Position numbers and translations under genes: made by a program
From: Echinostoma caproni
Taxonomy: Eukaryota > Platyhelminthes > Trematoda > Plagiorchiida > Echinostomatidae
Assembly (NCBI GenBank): GCA_900618425.1
Contig: UZAN01042915.1
Coordinates: forward strand, 20,211 to 35,800
DNA: 15,590 nt
Direction of reading: 5' to 3'
Notes under the pieces: model-generated
The model's input: the letters and a program-made list of their open reading frames with translations, nothing else
What the model was told of the DNA's origin: nothing
Databases searched by the model: none
In this document: positions 6,603 through 15,590 of the stretch, in pieces
Position numbering within the stretch: position 1 is the first letter of the stretch
Layout: each line of letters begins with the position of its first letter

Positions 6603-8273
6603 ATTTCTTATTGATTATGAATTACCAGTGTACGTTAGGAATCATAATAACTACATCATTATAAAAGTATATCATTAAAAGCTTCAGTACACCATCGAAA
6701 ACATTTGCATCCTCTCTGTATTTTTTTGATATGGTAGATAATCAGAATGAAAAATAACTATTATATTTAAAACCCCATCGAAGTCACTTGAATAATCCGT
6801 GATCTGTTGTTCATTTCAAGAGCACTATTGTACCACACCTCGGAATGTGTTAGGCATTATAGCTGGTCAAAACTTCACTGTTATGCAGATCCACATTGGG
6901 AATCTATAGGTATTGACCGAACTCGTGCAACAACCTGATTTTCATCACACTTATTTCTCCCAACGCTTCGTTTTTCCAGCCTCATTCACGGGATTGAATA
7001 CGATATTGCCCCACATCAGACGCAACATATATGATATAATACCCGCTTGTTTCTTTGCTTCCATCAGCCACATGCCATTGAAATATACGACTTCGCGATT
7101 TTGACGATGGCTGTTGGTGCATTGGTTGTAAAATAAAAAAGTTGCAGTAGAAAACGTTGCTCGAATTTATTTAATAAAACGAAAAGAGATAAGCAATTTA
7201 GAATATGTGTGCTCAACTTAAACTCTCTAATGAAACAGGAATCTTTTATTAAAAAGAATGAATTGCTACGCTGCTTTGCTTAAAATATTTTTGAAATCTG
7301 ATCCGTAACTTTCGAATTACTATAAATTTCATTGCAACACTCAAGGTTGTGCAAATTCGAACGGTGATAGAAGAGAACTAAGAACATAGAAGTGAGAGAT
7401 CAAATCAGGAATAAATACATTTTACCCATAGCCAGCAATATACAAGTATGATATTGAAGAGTGAAATGTACTTCTAAATGAGAGTGACGTTGCACGAGTT
7501 TGATNATCATCTGTACGGTTGCCGACTTCTGATATGAGCATGAAATTGCCCAGTTTCATTTGTGAGACCCATAAACATTACAACCGGAAATTTAGTGTCA
7601 CAAAAAGTTGGCTAAATGAACAAACTCTGTTGGATTTTCGGAAATGTCCAATGGGAAAGAGTTTACGGGCAATTCTTGGCGGCCCCTGACAGGAAAACAC
7701 ACAGGTATACAAATACAATATCACGCGTTATGAGGCGAAGAAAGAATCGCTCGTCTTCCTTATTCTGTGAAAGTCTGCACTTAATATCAGACTGTTCTGA
7801 GAACCGTCCGCACAGGCGGCAAGGGGAAACGAGATATGCTACAGTGCGAGCAACTGCACCGTGGGACTATCAGTGCGAACGCTGACAGGATATTATGACA
7901 AAAGCTGGTCTTCTTTTTTTTTTATTCAAATGGCTTATTCTATTTGATTTCTCCCAATAAATCAATCGTCACCAAATTTGTATTCTAGGATTGGGTGTCA
8001 TGAATTTTGACAGTCAATTGGGAGTTTGATTTTAATTTGTCTGAGAATAGTATTATTCCGTACATTTTTTTGCATTTTCCAGTCTTGTGCACAATCGATA
8101 AATGTTATAATGTCATCCAAGGGATTTTCGACTTTGGTTCAATTTAGGGCAACATCGCTTGTTTGTGAGAGACTAATGGACTCCCTTTATGAATTTTCAG
8201 TTCCCTTTGCTGACGAATGAATGCGATGTCACGCAAGAGTGATGTGGAATGAACTTCCGGGGGCCAACCAGGG
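6603..8273. other. No gene recognised
   Basis: AT-rich sequence with one N (7,505) and a T10 run (7,914-7,923). An ATG-started ORF of 89 codons (7,616-7,885, plus) lies in a locally more GC-rich patch and is rich in Arg and Ser. No domain was recognised, and it is of chance length. Confidence 0.35.
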
Positions 8274-8330
8274 TAGCCAGGTGGTAACGTATCAGATTCC
8301 CGACTACACAAGTTTGGTCTCAGGTAATCA
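8274..8330 (+). other. Weak tRNA-like patch (possible SINE relic)
   Basis: TAGCCAGGTGG (8,274-8,284) fits the pol III A box. About 40 bases later GGTCTCAGGTAATC is a poor B-box match, with one extra base and changed positions. A full cloverleaf could not be drawn. It could be an old tRNA-derived SINE or coincidence. Confidence 0.3.
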
Positions 8331-9162
8331 CAGGCCTGATAAAGTTTAACTGATAAAATTTCCGGACATACTTTAGAAAACAGAATACCAGTGCTACGTG
8401 TGTCACGTTAATACAGCGTAACTAATAGATATTAAAAGAAATCAGATTTCGTAAAATAAAATTCGATTACTGTCTTTTTGGAACTGTTCAACCGTTTGGT
8501 GTCGGATTTCAAACTTTGCGAGTAGTGACTAAAGATCAAGGAATTTGGTGCTGTTAAATAGGTGATTTTTCCACCAATTTTGATTCCATCACTACAGTTT
8601 TTATTTCAATATATCACGATTCTTAACACACTGCTGATTTGAGGCTAGCTATATTTAAGAATGCCAAATCATCGTTCCTAATTGTTTCCTGTAATATTTT
8701 GTCGACTTCCACTCTTTCAAATTAGGAGTGTTATTATTCGACAACAGTTTCTGGGCGAATTTCTCTATGAATCAACAGGATGAAATGAGAATAAGCTATT
8801 GACCATCGGTTAGATACAACCCAGGAAAGGACTTCGAAACCACGATGCAGGGTGGGCCACGATTGGGAGCAAATTTAATAGGTGAGTTCGTTCGTGGACA
8901 GGATAGACATTCAGTGAGACAATTGTCGATCAATATTGATCCACTTACATTCATACTGCACTGATGATTGGAACCTTGCAAGGTAAGACTAAGAGGTATT
9001 AACTTATTTGTATCTATACGGGGAGTAAATAGAATGTGGAGGAAACTTCGTTTCTGTTAGATAGAGAAGCTGATTCATCAATCGTATTCAAAACAAAGGA
9101 AAAACGGGATCGATTGGTGATAAAGAGAGGTTCGGTTGACCGAAAGTCAAGTCATCGTCATC
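8331..9162. other. No gene recognised
   Basis: No coding motif was recognised. Good-looking 5' splice-site words occur (ATAG|GTGAGT near 8,880 and CAAG|GTAAGA near 8,980), but no coding frame with matching acceptors could be assembled. Confidence 0.35.
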
Positions 9163-9213
9163 TGGGATGATGGTAGGTTACTAGCACCAGTCTAGCAGCG
9201 GTTTTCGAATCCC
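9163..9213 (+). other. Weak tRNA-like patch with a B-box-like end
   Basis: GGTTTTCGAATCCC (9,200-9,213) is a B box with one extra T. TGGGATGATGG (about 9,163-9,173) loosely resembles an A box at suitable spacing. Stems are poor. It is at best a decayed tRNA-derived repeat. Confidence 0.25.
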
Positions 9214-10549
9214 TCTTATTAAGTACCGCATAATTATTGTTAGACACCCTAACTCCTTTGTTTTCCCTTCCAATTATATAATTTTTGTATTCACACGCAG
9301 AATTCACAAATGGTGTTCTAGATGAAGGCTTATTCAACAGTCTTCGTGATTACGGGGTTTATCCCTTTACCTCACACTATGCAATACGACAATTATCGTA
9401 AGCAATTTTGCAATGGGTGTCCAAAATAAACGCTGAAGAAATTCCTGGACTTTGACCAAACGTGCCTTCCGGTTGTACACCGCATGCTACTAAACTAGTC
9501 CTCTATTTCTCAGTTGAGTTTGACCGCCTGGAGTAAATTATGTGTATCAGATTCTTCCAAATTCCAAATAATCAACTCGGACGACAAGCAGTATTTGCAC
9601 CGGTGTATCCTGATCGAGAGTAATTCAAATGACAAACTAATTACCTCATGACTTTAATAATTGGAAAAGTATGAACTTCCCAAAGGATTCCCGTATAAAA
9701 AGATACTTCTGTTGGGCATGGCAATACGGTGTACTTCCGAAAGACAGCTGATAGTTGTTTGGGAGACTATGTTGGATGATACAACTTGGAATCACGACCA
9801 GGGAATTTATGCTGGACGAGTTGTGTTCCGACCAACACTCAACTATCGACCATCCGTTGGACATACTCTGACACTCTGACCTTTAATGAAATAGCGTGCT
9901 AAACGAAAGAACACCGCAACAAAGCACCAGCTACCTACCATTATTGTGGAGATTAGTTTCTCGGTTCTTACTTCTCGGTGGTTTCAACCAAGCCTACCCG
10001 ATTTATGATTTCGCATTTGTTTGCTCATCGTTACTATGTGCATTTAACGATACGTAGTAAAAACATGACTGTTAAGTTGTCAAAAGAAATACTGCTCGTG
10101 TTTGGTGCGGAAACATTGCGGTTCGTCTGTAACTACGTGCATACTTTGATTTCAGTCATTTCATACCCAAGCTAGTTGCTGCATCGGGCTGGTCTGTTCA
10201 GAAGTGCATGCTATGCCATTTGAAATGTTCCAGTCGGTATTGGATAGGTAGATCTGAATTACACAGGAAGATCGATCCCAACTGCAATTGTCAGTAATAT
10301 GAACTCGAGGTATCGCTAGTTATTGGTCTATTAGCATTATATTGGGGTATGCAAAAATTGTAAGTAGGAATTAGAAAACGGATAGGGAAATAATAGTTAG
10401 ACATGGAAATTTATGCGAAAGGTGAAAAGAGTCCTATGGTTCCGTCTATGTGTGTGTACGCTTCAACGACATCATTTGTGCTAATCATCCACTCATTGAA
10501 GTTTTACATAGTTCCAAGTTCTTTTCTGAACCACGTGGAAACGAATGCA
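9214..10549. other. No gene recognised
   Basis: Open stretches at 9,661-9,879 and 9,978-10,175 (plus) are 65-72 codons with no real ATG-led context or recognised domain. They are treated as chance. Confidence 0.35.
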
Positions 10550-10577
10550 TGAATGTATTGTTCCTCCAATACATTCA
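10550..10577. repeat. Perfect 11-bp inverted repeat with 6-base loop
   Basis: TGAATGTATTG (10,550-10,560) is followed by TTCCTC and then CAATACATTCA (10,567-10,577), an exact reverse complement. It could form a hairpin in RNA or cruciform DNA. No T-run follows, and there is no gene beside it, so no function is assigned. Confidence 0.85.
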
Positions 10578-12372
10578 CGGGATCCAGTCACAGTGAACTG
10601 ACCAGGCGGTTTGAGGAGGGCGCATTGTCCGGTTGTTCCGGTGTTGCTCAAGACCCTGATAACTGATACTGATTTCAATCTAACAGCATTAAATTTTTCA
10701 TAGGGGTTCCGAGAAATATCCCCCAATGAACACGCGCAAAATACACAATTCTGGTCCGTTGTTGCACTTGGAACCTCACTTGTCTCTGATCAGGTCAAGT
10801 CAGTGGTAGCAGCTTGATGCACCCAGTCGGGTGAATTTTCCGCCTTTTACACCATATTTGGGGAAATAAAATTACAGAATAAATCAGACATTGTCTTTCT
10901 CTGAACTAGAAATAACGTAATTACACGGAAATTTCCCCTTATCGACAAGCTGATGCACGAGGTTTGTTAAGCAGAATTACGATATGCAGATATACGAAAT
11001 AAAATTCTTGCATACATTCACATGTTCCTCAGCGGTAGTGTGTTTGTAATTGCGTCTCTAGTCAGGCCACTGCTTTATTGATATGTATTTATAGCTGAAA
11101 ATATCATTTTTTCAACAATCCGAGAAAAATGATTGATGGTTATGCAATTAATTATTCACTAATTTAACTTGTGAGGAAAAGGAAATATTCTCAGTTCGAG
11201 CGAGAGTGTGACAAATTTCCCAATTTCCTGAATGCCAGTTGAACGTGCACGGCTCATGATAATTTGTGGCAGTATTCGGCTCAAGCTGTTTCATTGCTAA
11301 ATTCCCCGAACAAACTTGTACAATCTGCTCATTTCATGTACACCTGGATTACTTCGTAATTTGTTGGTTCTATTTTCCATTTTGTTCTTCTTTAAAGCTT
11401 GAAGCTTTTGATTGACCTGTGTATAAATTAATGCCTGTTTGGCTATTTTTGCAATAGAACACAGTAACCCCATATGAGATACACGTTTTCTAAACCTCTT
11501 GTCAGCCATTCTGCACTGCCTCAGAGGGCTATCTCATCCCCTTTTCTATTTACACTTATATAAGCAATCTTTTAGTATCCTTTCGATTAGTGGTATTCGA
11601 AAATGCTGTAAATGCCACGAGGTGTTATACCGTTTCTGATGCGTTTAATCTTTTGGAAATTCACTGGCAACTTACCTGAACTTCAGTGTTTCTCAACCAA
11701 ATTTGGTTTAGAGCTGAATCTTCTGAATGTTCAGATGGTGGTTCCAGGCTTTCGAGCTTATTTTTATCGGCTATCGCAGTGACTTCCATTTTTCTGTCCA
11801 GTTAGTTTTGTCAAGAATCTGAAAACTAATAAACATACAAATCTAGGATGAACCTCTCACATTCAGAATTTTATAGGTCACTTTTTGCGCCTATCCTTTC
11901 GGCTACACTAAGTCTGGCCGTTTGAAACTACACAGTTGCTCATTTCCTGGTTCGTCTTCAGGTTTGTTCCTTGTGTCATGTAAACAGTTTTTATTCGATT
12001 TTCCTCAGTCTTCTGAAACGGGATTTTAAAGTTCCAGTTCTGATGAGAAAACTACCCTAAAATTATAGCCAGTTACATTCTTTAAATATTCACCGGAATC
12101 CGTACTCCTTATCTTGCTTACTTTTCATATCATTGATAAATAAATATCCATGTCGTCTTATTGCCCCATTTAGGCAGCATGTCTGAACGAAATGTAAACA
12201 ATATGCATGTAAGTGTCTCCCATACGAATACAAATGTTAAGTTGATTGTGAAGAAATCAAAAACTAATGCAGTAACTTTTTTACGATGAATAATATAAGC
12301 ATCCGTATCCAGCCCGATCCGGTCGAGCACCAAAAACCTACCGAGGATGCCTCCTATCAGAATAAATGGTGT
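10578..12372. other. No gene recognised, AT-rich
   Basis: Only short chance-length frames are present, for example a basic 70-codon minus frame at 11,509-11,297 with an ATG. No repeat or RNA was recognised. Confidence 0.35.
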
Positions 12373-12399
12373 GAGAAGGAGGAGGAGAAGAAGGAGGGG
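12373..12399 (+). repeat. 27-base polypurine tract, GGA/GAA-rich
   Basis: All 27 bases are purine, a degenerate GGA/GAA microsatellite. It is long enough to be prone to slippage or triplex formation, but no neighbouring feature gives it a role. Confidence 0.85.
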
Positions 12400-12635
12400 T
12401 TATAATCCGAAATAAAATCTGTTTCAAATCGAATATCCGGTCTTCTTATAGGATCTGATGCATGGGATCGATATTTGATAAAAAGTTTGGCTGCAACCGA
12501 TTGATTGGTTGTGATATTTGGTGGTAGATGGGACAGATATAAATTTGGGTCAAATGTATAGAAAAGTTCAACAATAGTCCTTCGATAACGAAAATTCTAA
12601 GGATCATTTGTCGTATTCCGCTCATTTTATTCCAG

Positions 12636-12807
12636 CCCTTGAGCGACGCATTCCACATGAGATTCCTTGTGATTTATTAACCTACATGGAAAAAATAAGT
12701 GAGCTCATACGGTATTCTAAATCCAAAATTTTTCCACTGCCTGCGCAATGTTGTGAACTGATTGTTTCTGGTCTGGAAATCGTGGCGTACAGTTTCATCC
12801 CTGAAAG
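12636..12807 (+). other. Weak candidate internal exon
   Basis: A TTTTATTCCAG acceptor is followed by a frame open for 56 codons (LERRIPHEIPCDLL...VAYSFIPE), ending at a good donor, AAAG|GTAGGT. Without a splice the frame stops three bases later. The peptide is not recognised. Acceptor, open frame and donor together are suggestive, but the open length is what chance gives in this composition. Confidence 0.2.
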
Positions 12808-14081
12808 GTAGGTAGAGAATCGCAAATTTGACGAGCGCATTCCAACCTGTATTTCGACGCGTCTATGTTACTGCATGTTGATTGGTGATCAAAGAGCCTT
12901 AGTGCGAAGTTGTTCAATCAGTTTTTATCTGTTACCATGGTTTAATAACGTTTAAAGGGTTTTGGATTATTCAGAAACAGGAACAATTTGGGAACCGTAA
13001 CAACCTGGTTGTGTTGATTTCCAAAATAGGGAGTTGGAATATGTGTATTTCAGAGGACTTCCTTTTATTACTTTATGATTGACGTGGACAGGGTCCGATT
13101 CCAAGTTGATCGGTGTGTAATGGATCGACAAACCAATTAGAACCCTTCTTGAACGTATTGTGCCGAAGCCCAAAAACCTCATAGCTATGAAGTTTGCTGA
13201 TGAATACCTGACGATTTGAGCAAACGAATGCTCAAGGAAAGTCTGAAAATAGATGTTCTTGAGCACACCAAGCTTGATCATGAATTTTGAGTAAGTATAA
13301 AGTAAGCGTCATGTAATCTCAGCTGTTTGACACATATTTCATCCACATCGATGGACCCGGTAAATGTAAGAGAACAGATAACCAGGGTTATCGATCAAAC
13401 ATGTTTTGAGGGACAGACACACGAGACCCCTAACACGCCACACAAAGCTTTTAAAGGTTGTCACACTGATGTACAAATGATGCGTTTCAGTCCCAGGTAA
13501 AACAATGCGCTAAGTTCATAGTTGTTGATCAAACGCGTGAGATGAGACTCTCAAAACAGAAAAACATTCTAGTTTCTAATATCCGATTTGCGCACCAATG
13601 GCCATGATCTAATGCAGCCCAAAGTTCATTCGTTCTTAGAAACAATTATTTTCTCATAAGGGTGTTTGCTCGGGCCAATCAAATTCTTCTGAATAGGGAT
13701 TATTTTCCCGTACAGTACAAAGTAGAAATACCTATAAATGAAAAAAATAGGATGTGAATCTAGTTTCCCGATGAAAACAATTGTACTGGTCACAGAAAGC
13801 AAATATCTGTCCCGCTTAATCAATTGGATGCGAATGCAAGAATACGGAGTTCCGTGTTGGTGGGCTCCTGTACTGGCTACTCCGCATAATGTGACAGATA
13901 TTTGGTGACTATCACCTTCGTAATGCATTTCTAAGTTAGTGTCATGTGTCATGCGAGGCTTTTTCAAAGAAATTGTATTATTTTGTCATGCTTAGACACT
14001 TTCTGAATTGTTCAAATCCAAAATCGAAATCATTTAGCTCCCTCCAGTATGAACGGTAGAGACCAGAGTAAGTTGTCATAG
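12808..14081. other. No gene recognised
   Basis: Minus-strand frames of 104 codons (13,281-12,967) and 113 codons (13,967-13,626) are open but show no recognised domain. They are rich in residues expected from AT-rich random sequence. They are treated as non-coding. Confidence 0.35.
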
Positions 14082-14200
14082 AGGAAATTGAAAAATATCA
14101 TCTGATTGCTAATTTGAAGGAATACGTCCAGGAAAGACTACTTCAGACTAAGGGAGGAAACACAGAGCATCCAGAAAGTGAAATTACAATTGATGTGTGA
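14082..14200 (+). other. Weak candidate terminal exon
   Basis: After a possible acceptor (TCATAG, 14,076-14,081) the frame reads EIEKYHLIANLKEYVQERLL and then a hydrophilic tail ending SEITIDV at TGA (14,198-14,200). The heptad-like helix and acidic tail look protein-like, and the C-terminus could suit a PDZ ligand. It is only 38 codons, no AATAAA was seen just downstream, and the phase does not match the candidate exon at 12,636. Confidence 0.2.
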
Positions 14201-14411
14201 TGAATATCATTCATTTTCATAAACTAATTCTAATGATTTTCTCTACTGGGATTTCTTTGTCGCACAACGGATGCGCCACCAGCCGTCGTCAAAGTTGAGA
14301 ATTTATGCATTTATACGGCATTCGGTTAATAGAAACAACAAAATATGTGAATTCTATTACTGGCACGTTGTGTCTGATATGGGGCAATTCCATATCCACT
14401 AGCGAGTCAAA

Positions 14412-14738
14412 ATGTTGGGCATCAAGGCGAAGAGATCTGATGAAATTTGCGATATCGCACAAGCTCGATCCATGCCTGTAGATATTAACTGCAATGATGA
14501 TAGTTCATTTACTGAGCTCACTTTGTCTATAAGAGGTTACAAAGTTACACAGAACAATTGCAATTTATCATCAGTGATACACAAGATAGCAAACGATGCT
14601 CCTCGAAGTCAAAGTCGAATTTTTCTTATGGACGATTTAACAAAGCTAAAGCTTATCATGCTCCAAAGAATTTTTACAGAATCTTTTGGACAACGTTATA
14701 AAGAGAAAAAAATATGCATGATCACTCACGGATGTTGA
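14412..14738 (+). other. ATG-started ORF of 108 codons, unrecognised
   Basis: It opens at ATG 14,412 and ends at TGA. The peptide is mixed in composition, with no signal peptide, membrane segment or known motif, and a Lys-rich end. Its length is near chance for the window. If coding, it could be a single exon of an unknown gene. Confidence 0.15.
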
Positions 14739-14819
14739 AATGTTAAGTGTTCCAATGCTTTCTCGATTTGTGACTTAAATAGTTCAACTGTAGCAGCACA
14801 CACCACATAGGATCAAAGA

Positions 14820-15590
14820 GAATTCCTTATGCCGCACACTGACTGCACGATTAGGTCACCTCGAAGTCGACGCCATTGAGATGAGTAAGCCCCCATATTG
14901 GCAGTCTTTCGGAGTGTTTCGTTATACAGACCTTTTATCAATTTTATTATCAACTTTTGTGGATGTTCTAGGGTCCTCTTGTCGCGGTTCAGCAATAGAT
15001 TACATAGTTGAACGGCGTACTCCGTTTGTGGCGGAATGAACGTTAATAGCAAGCGTAGGAGCAGTGCTTTTTCGAACTCTGCCTTTTTGAACTTCTAACT
15101 CGAAGCACACTATTTGATCTATCAGTCTACGCATCTGTCTTTCAGATAAGATTCTTTTAGTTGTCCGACTTAAGCCTGATGAGTACGCAAGCGGAAACAA
15201 CTTTACCACGAGAAAGTCAGTGAGAAGTGACTGGCGCCTACCCTGATTGTAGCCTACCATGGGCGATAAAAAATAAACAGTGCATTTGAATTCCCCGTAA
15301 GATGCAATCCAAATCAAGAGTGATACTAATGAAACCAACAGGATATCCATCGTGAAAATTAACTTTTGAACGAAAGAATTTTACAAAAAACTTCGGATGA
15401 TATTTAAGCGGTCCCAAGAGAAGAACCCAAAAATTGCTGCACTAGTAATTGCGATACACAGCTCCTCAAATGTACCTGCCTGTTGCTCATTTTGAAGGAG
15501 TGTCTAGCACGTATCGACGGTGAACGACTAATCCGGTTGTGCAGTGATAAGGCATGTCTTGTTTGCAGTTGATGCAGCCTCGAGGTGTTT
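14820..15590 (-). pseudogene. LINE (CR1/Jockey-like) RT fragment, later palm to C-terminus
   Basis: In the minus sense, a region matching the GVPQGSxLGPLLF turn reads NRQVHLRSCVSQLL and then FLGSSLGPL across frames (about 15,480-15,408). A degraded F-x-D-D box region follows (about 15,355-15,260). Next come LRSFKKAEFEKALL (about 15,105-15,060), TEYAVQLCNLLLNRDKRTLE (15,020-14,960), HPQKLIIKLIKGLYNETLR and then SSQWRRLRGDLI (14,885-14,849). The last blocks match the Y-x-E-R-L...Y-R-R-x-R-G-D-L C-terminal signature of CR1/Jockey-type RT proteins very well and are in one frame. Frameshifts separate them from the earlier part. The fragment continues beyond the window's end. It is in opposite orientation to the LINE at 4.1-5.0 kb, and whether they are the same family is not determinable because different domains survive. 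Confidence 0.8.

Noticed and set aside
8799..8990. Possible exon with donors GTGAGT (8,880) and GTAAGA (8,981)
   Set aside because: No consistent acceptor-frame-donor combination; the open frame is about 50 codons and unrecognised.
12967..13967. Minus-strand ORFs of 104 and 113 codons
   Set aside because: Length is at chance level for this window and no domain or exon signals were recognised.
15175..15205. Hammerhead-ribozyme-like CTGATGA...GGAAAC
   Set aside because: Stem II would close with a G-G mismatch, flanking stems I and III do not pair well, and the region is explained by a LINE pseudogene on the other strand.
1..15590. Bacterial or phage-style gene cluster or defence system
   Set aside because: Coding density is far too low, and the recognisable sequences are eukaryotic retroelements.

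Overview
The window reads as eukaryotic, non-coding genomic DNA from a metazoan, most likely a flatworm and plausibly a trematode. This is inferred from the TE families: a Ty3/Gypsy element with a DEAVDIA-type gag, CR1/Jockey-like LINEs and a tRNA-derived SINE. It is also inferred from the absence of bacterial gene density and from scattered Ns typical of a draft assembly. No intact protein-coding gene was recognised. What can be recognised is a set of old, broken transposable elements.

Region 1 (1 to about 3,560, minus strand) is one decayed Ty3/Gypsy LTR retrotransposon. Reading from high to low coordinates, the order is gag (3,545-3,108), protease (about 2,990-2,765), reverse transcriptase (about 2,510-1,600), RNase H (about 1,565-1,260), an RPG-type linker (about 1,100) and integrase (about 900-1, running off the window). 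It is hard to see because stops and frameshifts scatter each domain over all three minus frames. Most plus-strand ORFs here are shadows of it. A small tRNA-derived SINE-like insertion (430-540) sits inside the integrase zinc-finger segment, flanked by a short duplicated target (CAC[C]AGTAT). This gives a relative age: Gypsy first, SINE second.

Region 2 (about 4,137-5,010, plus strand) is a LINE reverse-transcriptase fragment of CR1/Jockey type, with one clear frameshift near 4,290 and a collapsed 3' part. No LTR was recognised between gag and this LINE.

Region 3 (about 5,011-14,812) is AT-rich and mostly featureless. It holds a 21-bp minisatellite (5,711-5,816), an (AATC)n tract that could be a retroposon tail (6,588-6,602), two weak tRNA-like patches (8,274 and 9,163), a perfect 11-bp hairpin (10,550-10,577), a 27-base purine tract (12,373-12,399), and a few open stretches that could be exons but are not longer than chance would give.

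Region 4 (about 14,820-15,590, minus strand) is a second CR1/Jockey-like LINE fragment, covering the later RT palm through the conserved C-terminal RRLRGDLI block. It continues beyond the window.

The pieces do not cooperate as a pathway; the window is a TE graveyard. The best-supported non-obvious observations are the frame-scattered Gypsy element, the SINE nested in its integrase, and the substitution in the RT YxDD box.
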